NCBI RefSeq assembly: GCF_037076455.1
Contig: NZ_AP028679.1
Span: 2,495,501 to 2,559,500 of the forward strand
Reading direction: 5' to 3'
From: Desulfoferula mesophila
GTDB taxonomy: Bacteria; Desulfobacterota; Desulfarculia; Desulfarculales; Desulfarculaceae
DNA length: 64,000 nucleotides
The notes beneath the pieces were generated by a model. The model made no database searches. It saw only the letters and a list, made by a program, of their open reading frames with translations, and was not told the origin of the DNA. The translations under genes were made by a program, and so were the position numbers. The first letter of the stretch is position 1; the number at the start of each line of letters is the position of its first letter. Of this stretch, positions 26,017-33,578 are shown in pieces.

Positions 26017-26774
26017 GCGCCAAAGCCAAGATGCAGCAGGTCTTCGACCGCCCCAAATCCTTGAAGGACGTGCCCTACCACTATTGCCCCGGCTGTCACC
26101 ACGGCGTGATCCACCGCCTGGTGGCCGAGCAGATCGACGCCTTCGGCCTGCAGAATAAGACCCTGGCCGCGGCCAGCGTGGGCTGCTCGGTGCTGATGTA
26201 CGACTACTTCGACGTAGACGTGCTGGAGTCTCCCCACGGCCGCGCCCCGGCGGTGGCCACCGGCCTCAAGCGGGCCATGCCCGATAGCTTCGTGTTCACC
26301 TACCAGGGCGACGGCGACCTGGCGGCCATCGGCACCGCCGAGATCGTGCACGCGGCCAACCGCGGCGAGAACATCACCGTGGTGTTCGTGAACAACGCGG
26401 TGTTCGGCATGACCGGCGGCCAGATGGCCCCCACCACCCTGGAGGGCCAGGTGACCACCACCAGCCCCTACGGCCGCAGCGCCGCCACCGACGGCCTGCC
26501 CATCCGCGTCTGCGAGCTGCTCTCCACCCTGGAAGGCACCTCCTACATCGCTCGGGTGGCGGTGGACAACATGAAAAACCTGAAAAAGGCCAAGGCGGCC
26601 CTCAAGCGCGCCTTCACCTACCAGACCAAGGGCTGGGGTTTCTCGCTGGTCGAGTTCCTGTCCTCTTGCCCCACCAACTGGAAGATGACCGCCGAGGAAG
26701 CCAACGCCCGGGTGGGCAAGGAAATGGCCGCTTACTTTCCCCTGGGCGTCTACAAAGACGTCCGGGCCAATTGA
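26013..26774 (+). CDS. 2-oxoacid:ferredoxin oxidoreductase beta subunit (TPP-binding)
   Basis: A 253-aa subunit that binds the diphosphate of TPP. It has Y-C-P-G-C-H-H-G near residue 20, and G-D-G-D-L-A-A-I-G followed by V-F-V-N-N-A-V-F-G-M-T-G-G-Q, the classical TPP motif. ATG 26013 overlaps the alpha stop and has AGAGG upstream; an earlier in-frame ATG at 25992 would add seven residues inside the alpha gene and is less likely. Confidence 0.92.
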   Translation: MSAKAKMQQVFDRPKSLKDVPYHYCPGCHHGVIHRLVAEQIDAFGLQNKTLAAASVGCSVLMYDYFDVDVLESPHGRAPAVATGLKRAMPDSFVFTYQGDGDLAAIGTAEIVHAANRGENITVVFVNNAVFGMTGGQMAPTTLEGQVTTTSPYGRSAATDGLPIRVCELLSTLEGTSYIARVAVDNMKNLKKAKAALKRAFTYQTKGWGFSLVEFLSSCPTNWKMTAEEANARVGKEMAAYFPLGVYKDVRAN

Positions 26775-26791
26775 CCGGGGGTGGGAGCACC

Positions 26792-27346
26792 ATGTACTTT
26801 GACACCATAATCGCCGGATTCGGCGGCCAGGGCGTGCTGCTCATGGGCAACGTCTTGGCCTACGCCGCCATGCAGGCGGGCAAGCAAGTAACCTACATGC
26901 CGGTGTACGGCGTGGAGATGCGCGGCGGCACCGCCAACTGCACCGTGGTGGTCAGCGACCGCCCGGTGGGCTCGCCCATAATCCACGAGCCGGTCAGCGC
27001 CGTGCTGATGAACCGCCCCTCGGCCGAAAAATTCGGCCCGCGGGTAAAGAAAAAGGGCCAAGTGTTCGTCAACGCCAGTTTGGTGAAGCCGGGCCAGTTC
27101 GAGACTCGGGCCAAGCGCTCCAGCTGGGTGCCCACCCTGGAGCTGGCCACCGAGCTGGGCAATCCCCGCCTGGCCAACATGGTCATGCTGGGGGCGGTGG
27201 TGCAGGGCAGCGGAGTGCTCACCGTGGGGCAGGTGGCCGACGCCCTGAGCGGGGCCCTGGACCCGCGCTACCACAAGATGATCCCGGCCAACGTGGAGGC
27301 CCTGGAGGCCGGGGCCCGCTATGTGAGCGAGCAAAAGGCCGCTTAG
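26792..27346 (+). CDS. 2-oxoacid:ferredoxin oxidoreductase gamma subunit
   Basis: A 184-aa CoA-binding-domain subunit (POR gamma family). It shows G-F-G-G-Q-G-V-L-L-M-G near the N-terminus and P-V-Y-G-V-E-M-R-G-G-T-A-N near residue 42, both diagnostic. The ATG follows GGGGGTGGGAG. It completes the delta-alpha-beta-gamma set. The XRE-cupin regulator follows 21 bases later. Confidence 0.92.
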   Translation: MYFDTIIAGFGGQGVLLMGNVLAYAAMQAGKQVTYMPVYGVEMRGGTANCTVVVSDRPVGSPIIHEPVSAVLMNRPSAEKFGPRVKKKGQVFVNASLVKPGQFETRAKRSSWVPTLELATELGNPRLANMVMLGAVVQGSGVLTVGQVADALSGALDPRYHKMIPANVEALEAGARYVSEQKAA

Positions 27347-27367
27347 AGCGACCCAAGGAGGCAAGCC

Positions 27368-28069
27368 ATGGCGCGCGAGGATAAAAACGGACACCACGAG
27401 CTCATGTCCCAGATGCAGGGCATGGACCACAGCAACAGCCGGGAGGACGACTTTCTGGCCGGAGTGGACGCGGTGGCCGCGAGCCAGGAGGCGCCGGCCG
27501 ACCCGGCCCTGCCCGTGGGGCAGCGCATCCGCCAGTCCCGCGAGAGCAAGGGCCTGAGCCTGGAAGACCTGGCCCAGCGCACCGGGCTGCCCGAGGCCAT
27601 GCTGGCCGAGGTGGAAAACGAAAGCGCCTCCCCTCCCCTGGGGGTGCTGGTCAAGCTGGGCAAGGCCCTGGACATGCGCTGGGGGTCGCTGATCTCCGGC
27701 GGGGGCGACCGCTCCTACACCGTGACCCGCTCCACCGAGCGCCAGCGGATGAGCCGCCAGGCCAGCCAAAAGGGCACCTCCTACGGCTACACCTACGAGA
27801 CCCTGGCTCCCCACAAGACCAACCGCTCCATGGAGCCCTTTATCGTGACCCTGCAACCCTCCGGCGGCGAGGCCCCGCCCTCGGCCCACGACGGCCAGGA
27901 GTTTATCTACGTCCTGGACGGCGTGATGGAGGCCCTGGTGGACGACGCGCTGGAGATATTGGGCACCGGCGACAGCATCTACTACGACTCCACCGTGCCC
28001 CACCTGCTGCGCCCCCACGGCGACCAGCCGGTGCAGATCCTGGCGGTGATCTACAGCCAGGAAAAATAA
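27368..28069 (+). CDS. XRE-family regulator with C-terminal cupin, last gene of the oxidoreductase operon
   Basis: A 233-aa protein with a charged N-terminal tail (1-50), a helix-turn-helix (about 55-110: R-I-R-Q-S-R-E then L-E-D-L-A-Q-R-T-G-L) and a cupin domain (about 150-230, with D-G-Q-E-F-I-Y-V-L-D-G). Such proteins sense a small metabolite in the cupin barrel. Its place at the end of the oxidoreductase operon suggests it reports on oxoacid or acyl-CoA supply; this is an inference. AGGAGG precedes the ATG. Confidence 0.88.
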   Translation: MAREDKNGHHELMSQMQGMDHSNSREDDFLAGVDAVAASQEAPADPALPVGQRIRQSRESKGLSLEDLAQRTGLPEAMLAEVENESASPPLGVLVKLGKALDMRWGSLISGGGDRSYTVTRSTERQRMSRQASQKGTSYGYTYETLAPHKTNRSMEPFIVTLQPSGGEAPPSAHDGQEFIYVLDGVMEALVDDALEILGTGDSIYYDSTVPHLLRPHGDQPVQILAVIYSQEK

Positions 28070-28095
28070 GGCGAAAGCCACGAGTGACGACGCAA

Positions 28096-28121
28096 GGGCG
28101 GGGCAAGTCCCCGCCCTTTTT
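28096..28121 (+). terminator. Terminator of the oxidoreductase/XRE-cupin operon
   Basis: GGGCGGGG (28096-28103) pairs with CCCCGCCC (28109-28116), followed by five T. It marks the border between high-GC core DNA and the AT-rich island. Confidence 0.9.
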
Positions 28122-28151
28122 ACTAGGAGAAATTTGGACCGTTTAATTAAA

Positions 28152-28187
28152 TTGACAGTTATCGTTTCGTTGTGGCATCAATATAGT
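28152..28187 (+). promoter_or_regulatory. Candidate promoter of the retron transcript
   Basis: Two overlapping readings exist. TTGACA (28152-28157) with an 18-base spacer to CATCAA would start RNA near 28188, just at the 5' repeat of the retron RNA. TATAGT (28182-28187) is a better -10 box but would start inside that repeat. The first fits the RNA geometry better. Confidence 0.4.
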
Positions 28188-28188
28188 C

Positions 28189-28336
28189 GCTCTTTAGCGT
28201 AAAAAGCAATTTTGCTTGGTCTGGCGTTTCGCCAGACATGTACTTATTGGTTACATTTATCGGCACGGTAGCCCGCCGGGGCTCACCGAACCGATAAGCC
28301 CCGGCGGGCTACCGCGCCTCGCTCCGAGTAAAGAGC
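28189..28336 (+). ncRNA. Retron msr-msd non-coding RNA (type II-A, Ec86/St85-like)
   Basis: A 148-base region with the full retron RNA layout. The a1 repeat GCTCTTTA (28189-28196) pairs with a2 TAAAGAGC (28329-28336). The G at 28197 directly after a1, in T-T-A-G-C-G context as in Ec86, is the expected branching guanosine. The msr has three hairpins: a small one at 28204-28217, GTCTGGCG with CGCCAGAC around a UUU loop (28219-28237), and ATGTA/TACAT (28238-28256). The UUU-loop hairpin matches the RT-recognition hairpin of Ec86. The msd is a perfect 18-bp GC-rich stem (28266-28283 with 28297-28314) with a 13-base loop. It lies directly upstream of the effector, the order found in Ec86-type retrons. 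The RNA was not folded computationally. Confidence 0.88.
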
Positions 28337-29052
28337 ATTTATTGCCTGAGAACACCTTATTAAATCAATTAAGCTGTTCAATCGACTTATCTAAAAGTAA
28401 AGTTGTAGGATACCCATCGTTCATTTTTCTGTGCGGCGGACCAGTACCAATGGACGACGGGACCGCAGAGTTTATGTCGTGCCGCGATATTTTTCTTAAT
28501 CATATATTGTGTAAAAATTATCCATTTAGTAGCCAGATTATATTAGCCGAGGAAATATTCACATATTTTAACCATTCATCCTATAAAGATTTGCTAACCT
28601 TTGAAGAAGATTTGGCAGACCTATCCTCACTGACAGTTATTTTTTCTGAAAGTCCCGGCTCCATAGCTGAGTTTGGCTCATTTTCTGTTCTAGATTCAAT
28701 TCGCGACAAGCTACTTGTCGTCCTTCACGAAAATGACACCGATAAAGAATCATTTATCTGGCGTGGTCCAGCTATGCATCTAATTGAACGGGCAAAAAAA
28801 TATAGCCGTGAAAATCCCATAACTATTTATAATTGGAAAGCAAAAACGCGTACACCAAGTCACATGAATATTGAAGACTTTAGCGATGCAGAAGATTTAG
28901 CAGACATGATCAACGCATTTGTAAAATCTAGGCCCAAAATAGTGTCATTTCAGCCAGATGACCACGGCCATATTGTAACCCTCCCTTAAAATAGGGCCAG
29001 TTTGAGGTAGAGACTTCTGGCAGACTGAGGTCTGCAAGGAGGACTCTTCACG

Positions 29053-29319
29053 ATGCGCAGGACCAGATTCAGCGAAACTCAGATCGTCAAAATTCTGAAA
29101 GAGGTGGAAGGGGGCAGGACCGCCAAGGAGGTCTGCCGGGAATACGGTGTCAGCAGCGCCACCTACTACAAATGGAAGTCCAAGTACGGGGGCATGGAGG
29201 CCTCGGACATCGTCCGGCTCAAGGAGCTTGAAGAAGAAAACAGGCGTCTAAAGCAGATGTACGCCGACTTGAGCCTTGAGAATCGGGCTCTGAAGGACGT
29301 CATCGAAAGAAAAATATAA
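29053..29319 (+). CDS. IS3-family transposase OrfA
   Basis: An 88-aa protein with a helix-turn-helix (about 8-45) and a leucine-zipper-like coiled coil (about 50-88). The opening M-R-R-T-R-F-S-E-T-Q-I-V and the segment K-Y-G-G-M-E-A-S-D are typical of the IS407 group. It binds the IS ends. OrfB lies in the -1 frame; an A-rich stretch just before the OrfA stop is a plausible site for the programmed frameshift that makes the OrfAB transposase. Confidence 0.94.
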   Translation: MRRTRFSETQIVKILKEVEGGRTAKEVCREYGVSSATYYKWKSKYGGMEASDIVRLKELEEENRRLKQMYADLSLENRALKDVIERKI

Positions 29320-29351
29320 GGCCAGCGGGTCGGCGCGATCTGGCTAAGTTC

Positions 29352-30161
29352 ATGTGCAAAGAGCACGGTCTGAGCATTCGCCGGGCCTGCCGCGCCCTGA
29401 GGCTGAGCCGGTCGGTTTATGCCTACCGACCCAAGCCCCGCGACGATGGTCCGATCATCGAGGCGCTGACTTCGCTGGCAGACAAATATCCCAGATACGG
29501 CTTTGCCAAACTGTTTCAAGTAATTCGGCGGGATGGACATGGCTGGAATCACAAGCGGGTGTACCGAGTGTACTGCGCCCTGAAGCTAAACCTTCGCAGG
29601 AAGGGTAAGAAGCGCCTGCCTACTCGTGATCCCCAGCCGCTTGCAGTGCCGGATCTGGCCAATATCTGCTGGTCGGTGGACTTCATGAGCGATGCCCTGT
29701 ATGGCGGCCAGCGATTCAGGACCTTTAATGTGGTGGATGATTTCAATCGAGAGGCCCTGGCCATAGAGGTGGACGTCAATCTCCCCGCCCAAAGGATAAT
29801 CCGAGTGCTGGAGCGTATCGCTGCCTGGCGGGGCTACCCGTCCAGGCTGAGGCTGGACAACGGCCCGGAGCTGGTCAGTGTAGCTATGGCCCAATGGGCC
29901 GAGGAGCATAGTATCGATTTGGGTTTCACTCAGCCCGGCAAGCCCACCCAGAATTCATACATTGAACGCTTCAACCGGACCTATCGGGAAGAGGTGCTGG
30001 ACCTTTACATATTTTCCCGTCTAAGCGAGGTGCGGGAAATCACGGATCGCTGGCTCAAGGAGTACAACGAGGAACGCCCTCATGAGTCCCTCGGCAACCT
30101 GACACCAGCCGAATACCTCGCTATAAATTCACCTGAAGTTTCTACTGTTGACTGGCACTAA
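29352..30161 (+). CDS. IS3-family transposase OrfB (DDE integrase core)
   Basis: A 269-aa rve-type catalytic domain. The DDE residues are visible: Asp in S-V-D-F-M near residue 113, Asp in L-D-N-G-P-E near 173, Glu in Y-I-E-R-F-N-R near 209, with the family K/R-x6-Y spacing behind it. In IS3 elements the active enzyme is an OrfAB fusion made by -1 frameshifting, so this frame is probably read from further upstream (about 29310) rather than from its own ATG. Confidence 0.94.
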   Translation: MCKEHGLSIRRACRALRLSRSVYAYRPKPRDDGPIIEALTSLADKYPRYGFAKLFQVIRRDGHGWNHKRVYRVYCALKLNLRRKGKKRLPTRDPQPLAVPDLANICWSVDFMSDALYGGQRFRTFNVVDDFNREALAIEVDVNLPAQRIIRVLERIAAWRGYPSRLRLDNGPELVSVAMAQWAEEHSIDLGFTQPGKPTQNSYIERFNRTYREEVLDLYIFSRLSEVREITDRWLKEYNEERPHESLGNLTPAEYLAINSPEVSTVDWH

Positions 30162-30531
30162 TCGGGGGAGGTTTACAATATAATGCTACTAATAATTGCC
30201 TTGTTGGACATCATACATTTGGCAACTATCGACGAGGTATTTACATTACTTAAAAACTTATCAATCAGTATTGAAAAAAAAGCCGTTGAAAGGTATTTAA
30301 GCCTTCTTGTATCTCTTGAATTAATTATTAAAAAACCTTACCGGAACTATATTTTCTATTTACCTACTCCTTCAAATCCATGGCTATCATTCTCTTTTAC
30401 TAAAGTTGCCCAAAATAGAGATATTGTGCGTTGGAAATCACTTTTCTCAGAGGAGTACAGACAGAGCAATCTGCAAAAGGAACGTGCGCTGAGGTCTTAT
30501 TTTAAATCTCATGTAATACAGGGTACTTAGC

Positions 30532-31458
30532 GTGATTTTGCAACTTGTTTTAAAATTGTCAGAAGATCTTTTAATACCAATTGACACGTTGCGCTCTTTA
30601 ATTAGAAGTGCCCCTCATAGGTACAAAACATATTATATACGTAAACGGTCTAATTCTGGTTTTAGATTAATTGCTCAACCGGCAAAGGAAGTAAAAATAC
30701 TTCAGTATTGGGTCATTAAAAATATTTTTCCAGCACTTCCAGTACACAATGTCGCCACGGCGTACCTCAAACAAAAAGGCATTAAAAATAATGCTGAGCA
30801 GCATAAGGATAATTCTTTTTTACTAAAACTTGATTTTAAAAATTTTTTTCCTTCTATCAATGATAATGATTTTCGTTTCATAGCTAGAAATCAGCGCAAT
30901 TTGTCGTTGGATGAACACGATATTTTATTATTATCAAAAATTCTTTTTTGGCAACCAAAAGGACATAACTCGCTTCGGCTTTCCATAGGTGCGCCTTCAT
31001 CCCCCATACTTTCAAACGCTGTAATGTTTCAATTTGATGAGCTATTATATGATTATTGTGAGTCCAATAAAATTGTTTATACTAGATATGCAGATGATAT
31101 GACGTTTTCAATGCAAAACGGCAAAGAAAGAAAATTTATTATTTCAGCAATTCAAGATATATTGTCGCGCATATCCCATCCGAAATTAACTCTTAATGAT
31201 TCTAAGACAATATTTTCTTCAAAAGCCAATAGGCGTTTAATTACCGGGCTAATAATTTCAAACGATGGACATGTAACAATTGGCAGGGATAAAAAACGTC
31301 TATTAAGATCTCAAATACACCATTACATCGGTGGTAAATTGTCAAAGAAAGAAATAGACAAATTAAAAGGTACAATTGCTTTTGTAAAAAGCATTGAACC
31401 TAAATTCATAGATGCATTACTGAGCAAATACGACATTAAACACTTTAAAGACCTCTAG
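30532..31458 (+). CDS. Retron reverse transcriptase
   Basis: A 308-aa retron RT that copies the msd RNA into msDNA from the 2'-OH of the branching G. Visible motifs are the retron-specific N-A-E-Q-H (NAxxH) at residues 87-91, L-D-F with catalytic Asp101, G-A-P-S-S-P near 153, Y-A-D-D at 186-189 and I-T-G-L (the VTG motif of region Y) at 237-240. The GTG start lies one base after the effector stop. It looks intact and is AT-rich compared with the genome. Its original operon position behind the effector is now 1.2 kb further from the ncRNA because of the IS. Confidence 0.95.
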   Translation: MILQLVLKLSEDLLIPIDTLRSLIRSAPHRYKTYYIRKRSNSGFRLIAQPAKEVKILQYWVIKNIFPALPVHNVATAYLKQKGIKNNAEQHKDNSFLLKLDFKNFFPSINDNDFRFIARNQRNLSLDEHDILLLSKILFWQPKGHNSLRLSIGAPSSPILSNAVMFQFDELLYDYCESNKIVYTRYADDMTFSMQNGKERKFIISAIQDILSRISHPKLTLNDSKTIFSSKANRRLITGLIISNDGHVTIGRDKKRLLRSQIHHYIGGKLSKKEIDKLKGTIAFVKSIEPKFIDALLSKYDIKHFKDL

Positions 31459-31639
31459 CTGATTCGTTGGTGTCTATTCTTATGCTACTTTTCGGCCCTC
31501 TGGCCGGTCACCCCAATCCATGGTATATAGTCGCATCTTCACATCCTCTCCCTTGGTGCTGGCGCCGGGAGAGGGACCGACCACCCGACCGGCAGCCCAT
31601 AGCCCGGCCGGGCATTGTGGCATTGCCCAAAAAAACCAT

Positions 31640-31667
31640 TTGACAACCTGTGTTTATAGGGTATTCT
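31640..31667 (+). promoter_or_regulatory. Candidate sigma-70 promoter of the RRM gene
   Basis: TTGACA (31640-31645), a 16-base spacer and TATTCT (31662-31667). Use of this site would give the RRM mRNA a leader of roughly 150 bases. Confidence 0.5.
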
Positions 31668-31769
31668 AGGTCTTGAATTGGCCCGATAGCCCGACCCAGC
31701 CGCTTGAACCAGCCTGCTTTCGCATGCCTACCCAAGCCTAAAGTCTGGCCCGTAAGGCTACAGGAGCAT

Positions 31770-31786
31770 CCTCCCCCAGGGGGAGG
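31770..31786 (+). promoter_or_regulatory. Hairpin in the leader of the RRM gene
   Basis: CCTCCCCC (31770-31777) pairs with GGGGGAGG (31779-31786) around a single A, so in practice the loop opens a little. A short T-run follows ten bases later. It lies 40 bases before the ATG and may act as an attenuator or structured leader. Confidence 0.4.
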
Positions 31787-31826
31787 AGCGTATTTTTCCC
31801 ATGACTTAGGAGTGAGAAGAGAAAAG

Positions 31827-32096
31827 ATGGCAAAGAATATCTACGTGGGCAACCTGTCCTACAACTCCAACGAGGACACCCTGCGCTCCGCCTTTGAGCA
31901 GTACGGCAACGTGCTGTCTGCCAGGGTGATCACTGACCGTGAAACCGGCCGCTCCCGCGGCTTCGGCTTCGTGGAGATGGAGGATGATGCCGCGGACCAG
32001 GCCATCGCAGGCATGAACGGCGCCGATCTGGACGGCCGTCAGCTGAAGGTGAACGAAGCCCGCCCCCGCGAGCCCCGTCCGCCCCGCCGCTGGTAG
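31827..32096 (+). CDS. RRM-type RNA-binding protein
   Basis: An 89-aa single RNA recognition motif protein: RNP2 I-Y-V-G-N-L at residues 5-10, RNP1 R-G-F-G-F-V-E-M near 44-51, then a short basic Arg/Pro tail. Bacterial RRM proteins of this size bind single-stranded RNA and are often cold- or stress-induced. ATG 31827 has AGGAG 14 bases and GAAGAG closer upstream. It is monocistronic with a long leader and its own terminator. Confidence 0.94.
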   Translation: MAKNIYVGNLSYNSNEDTLRSAFEQYGNVLSARVITDRETGRSRGFGFVEMEDDAADQAIAGMNGADLDGRQLKVNEARPREPRPPRRW

Positions 32097-32130
32097 TGTC
32101 AAGCGGCATATAGCCGCGGTACAGTTTTCA

Positions 32131-32181
32131 GCCGGAGGTCCAGGTTTCTCCTTTGAGGAGCCGGGCCTCCGGCCTCTTTTT
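32131..32181 (+). terminator. Terminator of the RRM gene
   Basis: GCCGGAGG (32131-32138) pairs with CCTCCGGC (32166-32173) with an inner CTCCTTTGAGGAG hairpin, followed by CTCTTTTT. Confidence 0.85.
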
Positions 32182-32231
32182 GGTGGGCGGGTTTGCCAGC
32201 CTGGCAGTCCGCCCTAAACCCTCGCGCACAT

Positions 32232-32260
32232 AAAAAGGCGCCTCCTTGCGGAGGCGCCTT
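32232..32260 (-). terminator. Terminator of the acyl-CoA dehydrogenase operon
   Basis: A perfect 11-bp stem (32235-32245 with 32250-32260) around TTGC, followed on the minus strand by five T. Confidence 0.88.
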
Positions 32261-32286
32261 CCCTTCCCTCCTACCGCTACGGAGCT

Positions 32287-33438
32287 CTAAATGGCTCCGA
32301 TCAGCCTGGCGATGACCAGGCGCTGAATCTCGCTGGTGCCCTCCCCTATGGTCAACAGCTTGTAGTCCCGGTAAAAGCGCTCCACGTCATACTCCTGCAT
32401 CAGGCCGTAGCCGCCGTGCAACTGCACGGCCTGGTCGGTCACCCGCCCCATCACCTCCGAGGCGTAGAGCTTGGCCATGGCCGCGTGCTTGGAGAAAAAC
32501 TTGTGGTTGTCGCGCAGCCAACAGGCGTTGTAGAGCAACAGGCGGGCCGCCTCGATCTCCATGGCCATGTCGGCCAGTTTGAAGGCGTTGACCTGGAAGC
32601 TGGACACCGGCTTGCCGAACTGCACCCGCTCCCTGGCGTAGCGGAAGGCCAGCTCGTAGGCCCCCTGGGCCCCGCCCACCCCCATGGCCCCGATGGACAG
32701 CCGCCCGCCGTCCAGGGTTTCGAGCATCTGGTGGAAGCCCTTGCCCCTGGTGCCCAGGATGTTGTCCTGGGGCACCCGGCAGTCGTCGAAGTAAAGCTCG
32801 CTGGTGTTGGAGGCGCGCCACATCATCTTGCCGTGCATGGGCCGGGCCTCGAAACCGGGAGTGCCGTTTTCCACCAGGATGCACGAGAGCTCGTCGCGCC
32901 CGTCCTCGCGCTTGCCGGTCTTGCACATCACCGTGACCCCCAGGCTGTTGGGGGCGCTGGCGTTGGTGATGAATATCTTGGAGCCGTTGATCACCCACTC
33001 GTCGCCGTCCAAGACCGCGTTGGTGGCGGAGTTGCCCGCGTCGGAGCCCGCGTTGGGCTCGGTTAGCCCGAAACCCCACAGCCCCTCGCCGGTGCACAGC
33101 TTGGGCAGGTATTTGCGCTTCTGCTCCTCGCTGCCGTAGTAGTACAGCGGCGAGATGCCCAGGGAGTTGCCCGCGGCGATGGTGGCGGCGTGGGAGCCGT
33201 CGATGCGGGCCAGCTCCTCCACGGCGATGATGTAGGACACGTAGTCCATGCCCTGGCCGCCGTACTCCTCGGCCACGATCATGCCGAACAGGCCCAACTC
33301 GCCCATGGCCCGGCAGGTGTCCAGGGAGAACTCCTCCTTCTGGTCCAGCTCCCGGGCCACCGGGCCTATCTCCTTTTCGGCGAAGTCCCGCACCGTCTTG
33401 CGCAGGATTTCCTGCTCCATGGTCAGCTCGAAATCCAT
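32287..33438 (-). CDS. Acyl-CoA dehydrogenase
   Basis: A 383-aa FAD enzyme that introduces the alpha-beta double bond in acyl-CoA. It shows the flavin-binding F-I-T-N-A region near residue 160, the C-terminal Q-L-H-G-G-Y-G near 345 and the catalytic-Glu segment G-E-G-T-S-E-I-Q near 365. ATG 33438 has GGAGGAGG just upstream; the frame remains open 12 codons further without a ribosome site. The exact acyl substrate is not known. It is the last gene of the XRE-cupin/thiolase/DUF35 cluster, 140 bases after DUF35 with a GC hairpin (33538-33565) between. Confidence 0.93.
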   Translation of the reverse strand: MDFELTMEQEILRKTVRDFAEKEIGPVARELDQKEEFSLDTCRAMGELGLFGMIVAEEYGGQGMDYVSYIIAVEELARIDGSHAATIAAGNSLGISPLYYYGSEEQKRKYLPKLCTGEGLWGFGLTEPNAGSDAGNSATNAVLDGDEWVINGSKIFITNASAPNSLGVTVMCKTGKREDGRDELSCILVENGTPGFEARPMHGKMMWRASNTSELYFDDCRVPQDNILGTRGKGFHQMLETLDGGRLSIGAMGVGGAQGAYELAFRYARERVQFGKPVSSFQVNAFKLADMAMEIEAARLLLYNACWLRDNHKFFSKHAAMAKLYASEVMGRVTDQAVQLHGGYGLMQEYDVERFYRDYKLLTIGEGTSEIQRLVIARLIGAI

Positions 33439-33578
33439 CCCCTCCTCCGCGCGTACGGGTGTCGACCCGTTCAATCTAGATAATTCGCCGCCTCTGCGTC
33501 AAGCCGACACTGAGCCCGACCGATAGGCCGTCAAAGCGGCGGGGAGCCCCTGAGAGCCCCCCGCCCTTGGTTCCAGCC

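Larger units (their letters stand above)
28974..30177 (+). mobile_element. Complete IS3-family element (IS407 group), 1204 bp
   Basis: Imperfect terminal inverted repeats begin TGTAACCCTCCC at the left and TGTAAACCTCCC at the right (reverse complement), with further matches such as GCCAGT and GTAGA-ACTTC. The element begins with TG, ends with CA, and is flanked by a 4-bp direct repeat ATAT (28970-28973 and 30178-30181), the duplication length usual for the IS407 group. Both orfA and orfB look intact, so it is probably a recent and possibly active insertion. Confidence 0.93.
28342..30530 (+). pseudogene. Retron effector (nucleoside-deoxyribosyltransferase-like, St85 family), split by an IS element
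   Basis: The 5' fragment (28342-28973 of the original frame, running into the element to a stop at 28989) holds the NDT-like domain: F-L-C-G-G at residues 29-33, L-T-F-E-E-D-L-A-D-L near 85-94 and E-S-P-G-S-I-A-E-F-G at 103-112. The 3' fragment (30182-30530) is the C-terminal winged-helix part. Joining 28973 to 30182, which drops the element and one ATAT copy, gives one uninterrupted 326-aa frame reading G-H-I-M-L-L-I-I-A across the junction. Ec86's effector is of similar length and layout. The likely start is TTG 28342 with AAAGAG upstream, six bases past the ncRNA. In type II-A retrons this protein is the toxin that the RT and msDNA restrain until phage infection. Here it should be inactive. 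Confidence 0.9.
31459..31826 (+). other. Intergenic stretch between retron RT and RRM gene
   Basis: No gene seen. It holds a hairpin CCTCTCCC (31545-31552) with GGGAGAGG (31567-31574), a candidate promoter at 31640 and a second hairpin at 31770. GC content rises back to core level here, so the 3' edge of the foreign island lies close to 31460-31500. No clear attachment-site repeat flanks the island. Confidence 0.6.

Noticed and set aside
28216-28341. Open frame reading through the retron RNA into the effector
   Set aside because: It spans the msr-msd structure and translates without similarity. The effector start is placed at TTG 28342, after the a2 repeat.
31545-31574. Hairpin CCTCTCCC/GGGAGAGG as retron terminator
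   Set aside because: No T-run follows on the plus strand, so I could not call it a terminator.
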